In this document: positions 1 to 6,914 of the stretch, in pieces
How the letters are laid out: each line of letters opens with the position of its first letter
How positions within the stretch are numbered: the first letter of the stretch is position 1
Assembly (NCBI GenBank): GCA_012522805.1
Contig: JAAYJS010000020.1
Location: 1 to 64,000, forward strand
Direction: 5' to 3'
DNA from: Eubacteriaceae bacterium
GTDB lineage: Bacteria > Bacillota > Clostridia > Eubacteriales > Eubacteriaceae
DNA: 64,000 nucleotides
Notes under the pieces: generated by a model
Seen by the model: the letters and a program-made list of their open reading frames with translations, nothing else
The model's database searches: none
Told to the model about the DNA's origin: nothing
Program-made: the position numbers and the translations under genes

Positions 1-100
1 CAAAGGGGTCACACCTGTTACATACCGAACACAGAAGTAAAGTCCTTTAGCGTCGAAAGTACTTGGTGGGCGACTGCCCGGGAGGATAGAACGTTGCGTG
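1..100 (+). rRNA. rrf: 5S ribosomal RNA, 5' end cut by the window
   Basis: Conserved 5S blocks are visible: ggtcacacctgtt, cataccgaacacagaagtaaag and acttggtgggcgactgcccgggag. Roughly the first 15 bases lie upstream of the window, and the 3' end near 97-101 is approximate. It is followed at once by a strong terminator, so it is the last gene of an rRNA operon running in from the left. Confidence 0.93.
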
Positions 101-107
101 GTTTATA

Positions 108-157
108 AAACCCTATTAGAAGCAATCCTAGATTTTTTCTAATAGGGTTTTTCTTTT
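108..157 (+). terminator. Rho-independent terminator of the rRNA operon
   Basis: A perfect 13-bp inverted repeat (aaaccctattaga at 108-120 with tctaatagggttt at 138-150) is followed by a T-rich tail. It starts directly after the 5S rRNA. Confidence 0.93.
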
Positions 158-327
158 ACTCTTTGTACATAGAGATGAATAATTTGCCCGCAAATGAGCA
201 AAATGAGCAACAGGACAGAAGGGAAAATAGGTAAGAAAGACAGCCTGCAATCATTTTTATCGGTACTAACTATTCTAATTAGGCTCTACTATTGTACTAT
301 TGAACGCACCTTTCGTGTTAACTCTAA

Positions 328-783
328 TCAGTCTGGATCCAACTTTAAAAGTTGAATCCACTTTCTCTGTCTGTGTGCGTAAAACCAATTTGCCCAAAGC
401 CATATAAATGGGGTTTTCCATCCTGCGCCTATCTCCACAATGTCTGTATACCGGCAGTTTCCATCCGATCGTTCTTCCAACAAAATCTCATGATTCCAGA
501 TGGGGACGTGTGCATTTCTCTCATTAGTATAAATACCTTGTTCGACATCAAATCGGTCCACATGGATGGTGTGTATTCCAAATGGGATGATCCCGAACAG
601 CCAAAGACGGAAAGAAACAGTTTCTCCTGGCTCCCATTTCAAATCTGCTTTATGTTCAACAGGTATAAACGTAGCCATCGGTGCAGCGATATACTGTAAT
701 GTCTTAAGCACCTTCAGTTTCTCAAATACAGTCTGCTTTCCGGCATTCAATAAAGATGTTTTTCGAACGGTCATTGTTTTCAT
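328..783 (-). CDS. SRPBCC-family (START-like fold) small protein
   Basis: 151 residues. The hydrophobic and aromatic spacing, together with the C-terminal pattern WLWANWFYAHRQRKW, resembles small SRPBCC proteins, which form a helix-grip fold with a ligand cavity. This is family-level recognition only, and no ligand or catalytic role can be read. The ATG at 783 has a purine-rich AAGGGG about 10 bases upstream. A second ATG three codons in (774) is equally possible. It stands alone between the rRNA operon, which converges on it, and a long empty stretch, so there is no operon context. No signal peptide or membrane segment is seen. Confidence 0.6.
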   Translation of the reverse strand: MKTMTVRKTSLLNAGKQTVFEKLKVLKTLQYIAAPMATFIPVEHKADLKWEPGETVSFRLWLFGIIPFGIHTIHVDRFDVEQGIYTNERNAHVPIWNHEILLEERSDGNCRYTDIVEIGAGWKTPFIWLWANWFYAHRQRKWIQLLKLDPD

Positions 784-1418
784 GTCCGGCTACCCCTTGC
801 CACATTTAATTGGAAGGATCCAATATTCCTTAATCTACTTTATAAGCCAAATGGAAGTTAGCACTACCAGCATTTGACAGATCCGTCTTTGTTGGAAGGA
901 TCTGCTATTCAGATTTTTTCATCAATCAACATTTTCATAGTATATTGTCTGATATCGACACATCGCCTTTCATTATGTGACTAGTTAAACAATACTAACT
1001 AATAGGATAGCTCTTCATTGCGAAAAAATCAAGAGAAGTTCTAAGAATTTTGAGTGTGTAGGTTTCGATGGCATGATGAAAAGAAGTAGAAATTGACACA
1101 AAAAATATCTTTTGGCATGCAATGACAGTGTTGATGCTAATCAGTCGTTTTTGAGCTGCGGAAAAATCCTTGCTGTCGTCTGTGCCTTGGATTGCAGTAC
1201 TAGTAGAGGTTCTCAGGATTTTTTCCTTCGTGGAAAACAGGAGTACGGCCGTATATTTTTACCGGTATGGTCTTAAAAAGTCCAAATTTGGAGTAGCCAT
1301 TTCCTAAGAGCGCAGGCGGGTATCTTTTGTCTGTTCCTCCCATATAGATGTCATCATTGTTGCTATTTAATTAAATAATGAGCAGCAGATACGCATACAA
1401 CATTTAATCTCAGTATTA
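784..1418. other. Intergenic stretch without a convincing gene
   Basis: About 630 bases. On the minus strand between roughly 1350 and 1010 there are open but frame-disrupted stretches of about 48 and 70 codons (for example one containing GTDDSKDFSAAQ) with no ribosome binding site. They could be the decayed remains of a gene or chance. No RNA gene or insertion sequence is recognised here. Confidence 0.4.
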
Positions 1419-1447
1419 TTGTCAATTGGATCGATGTTCGTTATAAT
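1419..1447 (+). promoter_or_regulatory. Sigma-A type promoter for the radical SAM transcript
   Basis: The -35 is TTGTCA (1419-1424), the spacer is 17 bases, and the -10 is a perfect TATAAT (1442-1447). Transcription is expected to start near 1454, which places the hairpin at 1484-1540 in the leader. Confidence 0.75.
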
Positions 1448-1483
1448 AAAGACGAAATAAAAATTTTATGAATTTGATATAAG

Positions 1484-1540
1484 CCCACGAAGGGTTATCG
1501 CCGAAGTGAAATGAGCGATAATTTGGTGGGTTTTTTTTTT
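1484..1540 (+). terminator. Leader hairpin with ten Ts, attenuator-like
   Basis: CCCAC (1484-1488) pairs with GTGGG (1526-1530) and TTATCGC (1495-1501) pairs with GCGATAA (1515-1521). Ten Ts follow at once. The hairpin lies between a good promoter and the start codon 25 bases further on, so it should either attenuate the radical SAM gene or end a short RNA of about 85 bases. The string gaaggg...cgccgaag recalls the 3' core of lysine riboswitches, but the rest of that riboswitch is absent. Confidence 0.75.
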
Positions 1541-1564
1541 AGAGTAATACAGAAAGGGTATTCG

Positions 1565-2629
1565 ATGAATATAAAAAAACTGTTTAACAGCGATGAGGCC
1601 TTGACCAAAAGAAAATGCAAAAATATTATTAAAAATTTTAAGGCGGGTCGTATAAGGGCAGCACAATTTGCAGTCACAAATGCTTGCATCGCTCGGTGTG
1701 CTTTTTGCGATATCTGGCGACAGCAGCCCAAAGTCTTTACGGATAAAGAAAAAACGATAGCTGCTATCGATAGACTTGCGGAATTCGGCGTAAGCCATCT
1801 TATTTTTACAGGTGGTGACCCACTCAACCATAAAGAAATGGTTTCTTTTGTCGAGAGAGCATCGAAACATAATATGCATACCATGGTTTTAAATGCGGCA
1901 CCGAGGCTTTTAATGAGGCGATTGGTGAAAAACTTTAGACCTGATCGGTACATTGTAGAACAATTGGACGAGGCGGGTTGTGATGTGATCGCCGCCTCTC
2001 TGGACTCCGGTGATCCTGAAACGATGGAAGACCAACGACAGTTACCTAATTTACTAGCAGAAATGACCCAAGCAGTGGGCATATTAAAAAGCAAGACAAA
2101 GATCAAAGCGGCAGCATGTGTTCTCATTTGGGATGATAATTACGATAAAATTGAAGATGTATGTCAGCGGGCAACGGATATGGGGTTTGATTTTATATGC
2201 TTCAATTACCCAACTTTTTCCGATTCGGAGGTTTATCCTTTGGGAGGTAAGTGGTTAAATTTACCCAACCAAAATGTCATTAAAGGGATTGAAAAAGTGA
2301 TCCAATTAAAGAAAGAAAAAAAGTACAACATCGTTAATGAAATTGCTTCGATGGAAAATGTGATTAATTTTTTGAAAAAACCGAATCTTGCAAAGTATCC
2401 GTGTTATGGGGGACAGCTGACCCTTTTCGTTGATTGGTTTTTTGATGTGCATCCTTGCATGCAAGTCTCGAAGACGCTAGGCAATCTCTTTTCTATTCAA
2501 GAAAAAGATTTAGTGCGAGAACCTTGCAACGCTTGCAACATGAGTTGGTTCAGAGATCTGAGTATGTATTATGGTCAGAATTTAAGTGTTGGGAACCTGA
2601 TGACTTCCCTTATGAATAATTGTGTTTAG
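1565..2629 (+). CDS. Radical SAM protein with C-terminal cysteine cluster
   Basis: 354 residues from the ATG at 1565, which has GAAAGGG about 8 bases upstream; a longer open frame from 1511 would be read out of the leader hairpin and is rejected. The radical SAM motif CIARCAFC lies near residue 40, followed by a GGDP-type SAM contact (FTGGDPL). The C-terminal third holds further cysteines (YPCYGG, HPCMQV, EPCNACNMSW), consistent with an auxiliary Fe-S cluster of the SPASM or twitch type. Radical SAM enzymes cleave SAM to a 5'-deoxyadenosyl radical; the substrate here is unknown. No peptide precursor or partner gene is adjacent. It is probably monocistronic and controlled by the upstream hairpin. 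Confidence 0.85.
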   Translation: MNIKKLFNSDEALTKRKCKNIIKNFKAGRIRAAQFAVTNACIARCAFCDIWRQQPKVFTDKEKTIAAIDRLAEFGVSHLIFTGGDPLNHKEMVSFVERASKHNMHTMVLNAAPRLLMRRLVKNFRPDRYIVEQLDEAGCDVIAASLDSGDPETMEDQRQLPNLLAEMTQAVGILKSKTKIKAAACVLIWDDNYDKIEDVCQRATDMGFDFICFNYPTFSDSEVYPLGGKWLNLPNQNVIKGIEKVIQLKKEKKYNIVNEIASMENVINFLKKPNLAKYPCYGGQLTLFVDWFFDVHPCMQVSKTLGNLFSIQEKDLVREPCNACNMSWFRDLSMYYGQNLSVGNLMTSLMNNCV

Positions 2630-3102
2630 ACCAAAGGTCGTTGACAATACCTGCAGTAAACACTCAAGCAAATTTCAAGTTCATATCATGCCAAGATAAA
2701 ATTTTTGATAAACTTGAATTGTTGGTCTTACTGTATCAATATTTTTTGAAATCAATCATGAGAGGATATTCACTGAATAGTTCAATTGTTTTATCCCTAA
2801 AACCCTTTACATGACTTAAACCGCTATTCTTGATTTAAGCTATTTGCTGAGAAATGGTAAGATCATCGTTTCAATTTATAAAGTCCTCCTTTTGGGAAAA
2901 CGATATGTTTCTTAAATAAATTTCCGTTAAAATTAAATATTGTTGTAAGGTCATTACAGGCGGCTAAATTTTGACAGGATTATAAGTCAAAATGCAAGTT
3001 AACCGATTTTTTTCCGACAAATTGTTGAGATGCCTACAAATCCTTTGAACATAGGAAAAAACAAGTAGAAAATATCCGTGTGGAATAAATTTAAAAAATT
3101 AA
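2630..3102. other. AT-rich intergenic stretch, nothing recognised
   Basis: About 470 bases without a gene on either strand. A short open frame at 2620-2814 has no ribosome binding site and an unremarkable composition. A weak 6-bp repeat (cttaaa...tttaag) near 2815-2845 could end the radical SAM transcript but has no T tract. Confidence 0.4.
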
Positions 3103-3161
3103 AGACTGAAGTAAAAGCTAGGAGTTGGTCAATGAGATCAACAATGCTTTTACTTCAGTCT
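3103..3161 (-). terminator. Long hairpin, probable htpG terminator
   Basis: A perfect 16-bp inverted repeat (agactgaagtaaaagc at 3103-3118, gcttttacttcagtct at 3146-3161) encloses a second imperfect repeat (gttggtc/gatcaac). Read on the minus strand it is followed by TTAATTTTTT, which suits a terminator about 80 bases after the htpG stop. The plus side has no T tract. Confidence 0.6.
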
Positions 3162-3239
3162 TACTAAACGTACAATTGGCTATGTTTCAGATTCTATTTA
3201 AGTGAATTAAAATGTTATATTGCGATTCAAGTATGTGAT

Positions 3240-5111
3240 TTATTTTTCCATTAATTTCGTCAAATTTGCTGTAAACTTCAAAGGATCTTCAATAGGCAAG
3301 CCGGAGATAATCCGAGCTTGGTTGTAAAGTACTTCCGTATACAGTTTAAAATCCGATTGGTCTTCCTCAGTATAAGCTTCTTTGAGCTTATTAAAAACTC
3401 TGTGGTTGGCATTGATTTCCAACACTTTGTTGGCTTTAATATCTTGAGGGATAGGCATGGCGTTTAAGGTTTTTTCCATATCAATGGAAATGTCGCCGAC
3501 TGTGGATAAATAGACGAGATCGTCTTTTAATTGTTTTGTGGTTTTGACTTTGACTACGGCATCGCCAAGGTGATCCTTCATAGCGTCTAGAAGCTTTTGA
3601 TCTTCTTCAGAAACTTTTTCTTCTGTTTCATCGGAGGCCTCGTCAGAGACGGACTTAAAGGATTTTCCTTCGTATTCTCCGATGACTTTAAAGACAAATT
3701 CATCCACTTCTTCTGTCAAATAGAGGATATCATAGCCTTTGTTTTTAACGATGGAGACTTGGGGCAATTGATCGATAAAATCAATGGTATCACCGGTAGC
3801 GTAATAAATATTCTCTTGGTCTTCCTGCATGGTTTCGATGTATTCTTTAAAGCTGATCAATTTTTCATTTTTCGCGGAGTGGAACAACAGGAAATCTTGC
3901 AATTTGTCTTTATGCATCCCATAGTCGTTGTAGACGCTGAATTTTAATTGACGTCCAAAAGCTTTATAAAAAGTTTCGTACTTTTTACGATCATTTTTAA
4001 GAAGATTTTGAAGTTCTTCCGATATTTTTTGTTCGATTCTGTTGCCGATCATGCGTAATTGACGGTTATGTTGAATGGTTTCTCTAGATATGTTCAAGGA
4101 TAAGTCTTCCGAGTCGACGACACCTTTAACAAAGGCGAAGTAATCGGGTAATAGCTCCTCACATTTTTCCATGATCAAAACACCATTGGCATATAAGGCC
4201 AACCCTTTTTCGTAGTCCTTAGAATAAAAATCGTAGGAGGGTTGGGATGGAACGAACAAGATGGCCCTGTAACTCATTAAACCCTCGACACTCAGGTGGG
4301 TGTAGAGCAGGGGGGTATCAAAACCGAAATGTTTTTCTTGATAGAAATTGTGATAGTCTTCTTCGTTTAATTCATTTTTATTTTTTCGCCAGAGCGGTAC
4401 CATAGAGTTTAAGATTGTGTCTTCCGTGTAGGTTTCAAATTCCGGTTCTTTCTCTGTACCTTCTTTGGCTCTGCTTTTCTCCATTTCCATCTTAATTGGA
4501 TATCCAATGTAGTTGGAATAGTGGGTAACCAATGCCTGAAGTCGATAGGGTTCTAAGAATTCATCAAAATTCTCGTCTTCACTATTATCTTTTAAGAAAA
4601 GGATAATGTCGGTTCCAACTTCTTTTTTATCGCAGGGTTCTATGGTAAAACCGGAAGAGCCCTCAGAACTCCATCTATAAGCCTGATCACTACCATAGGC
4701 TTTGGATTCGACAATTACTTTTTTTGCAACCATAAAGGAAGCATAAAAGCCAACACCGAATTGACCTATGATGTCGTGTTCTTCAGCTTCTTCTATGGTC
4801 GTTTTAAGATCGTGGGATCCGCTTTTAGCGATAGTACCCAAATTTTCTTCTAATTCTTCGTAGGTCATCCCGATGCCTGTATCCGATACGGTGAGGGTTC
4901 GGGCATCTTTATCGGCTTTTAAACGAATAAAGTATTTATCTTTGTCAAAAGTAACGTTATCATCGGTCAGGGCCTTATAGTATATTTTATCGATCGCATC
5001 GGATGCGTTGGAGATGAGTTCTCTCAGAAATATTTCGCGATTGGTATAAATAGAATTGATCATTAAATCGAGCAATCGCACGGATTCTGCTTTAAATTGT
5101 TTTGTTTTCAT
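3240..5111 (-). CDS. htpG: Molecular chaperone HtpG (Hsp90)
   Basis: 623 residues, the usual length. HtpG is the cytosolic ATP-dependent Hsp90 chaperone. The N-terminal GHKL ATPase domain shows the expected blocks: LISNASDAIDK near residue 33, DTGIGM near 78, GTIAKSG near 93 and GQFGVGFY near 117. The middle domain carries LSLNISRE and QHNR near residue 345, and the C-terminal dimerisation domain ends the protein. GGAGGAACC lies just before the ATG. A perfect CIRCE element sits 19 bases upstream of the start, overlapping the expected transcription start, so control by the HrcA repressor is likely. An acidic linker (residues about 490-507) is slightly longer than average. Confidence 0.97.
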   Translation of the reverse strand: MKTKQFKAESVRLLDLMINSIYTNREIFLRELISNASDAIDKIYYKALTDDNVTFDKDKYFIRLKADKDARTLTVSDTGIGMTYEELEENLGTIAKSGSHDLKTTIEEAEEHDIIGQFGVGFYASFMVAKKVIVESKAYGSDQAYRWSSEGSSGFTIEPCDKKEVGTDIILFLKDNSEDENFDEFLEPYRLQALVTHYSNYIGYPIKMEMEKSRAKEGTEKEPEFETYTEDTILNSMVPLWRKNKNELNEEDYHNFYQEKHFGFDTPLLYTHLSVEGLMSYRAILFVPSQPSYDFYSKDYEKGLALYANGVLIMEKCEELLPDYFAFVKGVVDSEDLSLNISRETIQHNRQLRMIGNRIEQKISEELQNLLKNDRKKYETFYKAFGRQLKFSVYNDYGMHKDKLQDFLLFHSAKNEKLISFKEYIETMQEDQENIYYATGDTIDFIDQLPQVSIVKNKGYDILYLTEEVDEFVFKVIGEYEGKSFKSVSDEASDETEEKVSEEDQKLLDAMKDHLGDAVVKVKTTKQLKDDLVYLSTVGDISIDMEKTLNAMPIPQDIKANKVLEINANHRVFNKLKEAYTEEDQSDFKLYTEVLYNQARIISGLPIEDPLKFTANLTKLMEK

Positions 5112-5129
5112 AGGTTCCTCCTAAATAGA

Positions 5130-5156
5130 TTAGCACTCTACCAAGGCGAGTGCTAA
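5130..5156. promoter_or_regulatory. CIRCE element, HrcA operator
   Basis: TTAGCACTC (5130-5138), nine bases, then GAGTGCTAA (5148-5156) is a perfect match to the consensus CIRCE inverted repeat bound by HrcA. It lies between the htpG promoter and its start codon. Confidence 0.96.
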
Positions 5157-5160
5157 TTCT

Positions 5161-5188
5161 ATTTTACCTATTAAATTTTCTTTGTCAA
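5161..5188 (-). promoter_or_regulatory. htpG promoter
   Basis: On the minus strand there is TTGACA (complement of 5183-5188), a 16-base spacer and TAAAAT (complement of 5161-5166). The start of transcription would fall within the CIRCE element, the classic arrangement for HrcA repression. Confidence 0.8.
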
Positions 5189-5226
5189 GATATCAAGTGT
5201 TGTTCTCATATAATGATACGGATTAT

Positions 5227-6198
5227 TTAAGATTCTTTTTGATCTGAATCTGAGTTATTCTCGGAAAGGTCCTTTAACAAATCCGATTGAACCGGAGCCT
5301 TGGACTCCTGAGGTTTTTCATTCTTTTTTTGTTTTCTTGTCCATTTAAACTCAGGGAATCCGGGATTTCTTTTACGCCATTTTTTTACGATATAAACGAT
5401 GATGAGAGCGACGATAATAACAGGGATCAAGTAAATCAAAAAGATAATAAAGTTCTCTATAAAAGTAACGGTGTTGAAAAACATACCTTTGAAGGCTTCA
5501 ACAACTCTATATCCAAAACTTACTCTAGAGGGACTGGAAACACGGTCTTTTTCAGTGATTCTTAAATGGATTGAGGAGTATTGAATGGAATCGTCCATGT
5601 GATTCAATTCGTTTTGCATAGATTCTTTGTGAGAAATTGACTCAGCGATGGCGTTTTCCAGTTGTATCATATCCTCCATACGTTCCGCTCTTGCCATCAA
5701 TTCATTGAGTCGTGCCTGCTTGGCATCTTCCATTCGAATGCGGGCTTCTAAATCCGTATAACTTGACGTGACATTTTCCGTTCGTTTGCTTAAATAGGTG
5801 GGTTTCCCCAATTGTTGGTTTAAAGTGTCCACAAAGGATTCGACGACTTCTTGTGGAACACGTAAAATAAAATAGTGTTCCATACCGCTATTGTAGACTT
5901 CTTCTGAATCCGCAAAACCATTTTCTTTTTTTAGAAGTTCCTTGACAATTTTTGTAGAGTCATCGAGATTATCAACAAGATAGTCTACTTGATACGTGAC
6001 AATCAACTTATCGTCTTTTTTTAGAAAATCTTGATTCTCTTTGGATTGTTCTGTACTTTCTGCCGATTTATCATGGATGACTGCGTCCTCTGGCATGGAT
6101 TGATCGTTAAACGATGGGGTATCTCTACTACTGCAACCGCTTACAAAAAAAGTTAGTAACAACAAAATAGAGACGATAGATAAAAGTTTCTTTTTCAT
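5227..6198 (-). CDS. DUF4349 lipoprotein
   Basis: 323 residues. A type II signal peptide is clear: KKK, a hydrophobic core, then the lipobox FVSGC with the lipidated Cys near residue 22. The following domain matches the DUF4349 pattern (VTYQVDYLVDN, TSSYTDLEARI, then a coiled-coil stretch around residues 145-200). A membrane helix (about 240-266) is followed by a basic and then acidic cytoplasmic tail. The protein is therefore anchored at both ends on the outer face of the membrane. DUF4349 proteins have no established function. The start has GAGGAG upstream. It lies 29 bases after the gamma-carbonic-anhydrase gene, so the two are probably cotranscribed, and no terminator separates it from htpG. 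Confidence 0.85.
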   Translation of the reverse strand: MKKKLLSIVSILLLLTFFVSGCSSRDTPSFNDQSMPEDAVIHDKSAESTEQSKENQDFLKKDDKLIVTYQVDYLVDNLDDSTKIVKELLKKENGFADSEEVYNSGMEHYFILRVPQEVVESFVDTLNQQLGKPTYLSKRTENVTSSYTDLEARIRMEDAKQARLNELMARAERMEDMIQLENAIAESISHKESMQNELNHMDDSIQYSSIHLRITEKDRVSSPSRVSFGYRVVEAFKGMFFNTVTFIENFIIFLIYLIPVIIVALIIVYIVKKWRKRNPGFPEFKWTRKQKKNEKPQESKAPVQSDLLKDLSENNSDSDQKES

Positions 6199-6227
6199 TT
6201 TCTCCTCATTTAAGGGTGGGAAATAGA

Positions 6228-6740
6228 TTATAAGATGAGATAACCGTCTTGGTCTAAATCGAATGACTTGCCGGGGTATTGCTTAGAAAAAGCAACGTAC
6301 TGTTTTGCGTTTTCTTCGATATCTAGAATTTGTTCTTCACTCACCGATTTGATTACTTTTGCCGGTGAACCTACAGCGACGGAGTAGGGTGGGATGACCG
6401 TATTTTCGGTAATGAGAGCACCTGCACCGATAATTGTGTGATGGCCAATGGTAGCGCCATTCATAACGATGGCACCCATGCCAATGTACACATAGTCTTC
6501 CAAGGTACACCCATGTAAAATACAATTATGGCCGATGGTAACGTTATTGCCGATATGGGTTGGTAAATGGTCCATGACGTGAATAATTGTACCGTCTTGG
6601 ACGTTGGAGTTTTCGCCGATGACAATCTCATTTAAATCACCACGCACAACGGCTTGAAACCAAATGGAAGCATTTTTTCCAAGTTTTACTTTTCCCAATA
6701 CATCAGCACTGGGTGCAATAAAGCGATGTGTATTTGACAT
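6228..6740 (-). CDS. Gamma-class carbonic anhydrase-like protein (left-handed beta helix)
   Basis: 170 residues of hexapeptide repeats (for example VKLGKNASIWFQ, IGENSNVQDG, IGHNCILHGC, IGMGAIVMNG), the left-handed parallel beta helix of the YrdA/PaaY/CcmM group. Putative zinc-binding histidines sit in TIIHV and in IGHNCILH, matching the three-His site that forms between subunits of a trimer. Family members hydrate CO2 or are inactive homologues, so activity cannot be decided from sequence. The start has GAGAGGG upstream. It leads a two-gene unit with the DUF4349 lipoprotein, and I see no functional link between them. Confidence 0.88.
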   Translation of the reverse strand: MSNTHRFIAPSADVLGKVKLGKNASIWFQAVVRGDLNEIVIGENSNVQDGTIIHVMDHLPTHIGNNVTIGHNCILHGCTLEDYVYIGMGAIVMNGATIGHHTIIGAGALITENTVIPPYSVAVGSPAKVIKSVSEEQILDIEENAKQYVAFSKQYPGKSFDLDQDGYLIL

Positions 6741-6847
6741 AAAACCCTCTCGTTCTTTTACTTTCTACTATGACAAATTTAGAATACAACAGGAGCCTTA
6801 AAACTGTACTAAAGTCAAGAAGTTATCAAAATATACAAACAAAGGAG

Positions 6848-6889
6848 CAAACAACCCACGGGAGGATTGATCCTCCCGTGGGTTGTTTG
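6848..6889 (-). terminator. feoB terminator, long perfect hairpin
   Basis: A perfect repeat of 16 bp (6851-6866 with 6871-6886, core acaacccacgggagga) with a TTGA loop extends to 19 bp by flanking A-T and G-C pairs. It lies 25 bases beyond the feoB stop. The T tail on the minus strand is only moderate. Confidence 0.8.
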
Positions 6890-6914
6890 TGTAACGTGTT
6901 TGGTTTTGGTGTAA

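Noticed and set aside
1010..1350. A decayed minus-strand gene
   Set aside because: The open stretches are short and in different frames, with no start signal and no family resemblance. It could be a pseudogene but cannot be supported.
1484..1540. Lysine riboswitch
   Set aside because: The gaaggg...cgccgaag string is suggestive, but the promoter leaves only about 30 bases before it, and the other conserved elements of the roughly 170-base riboswitch are missing.
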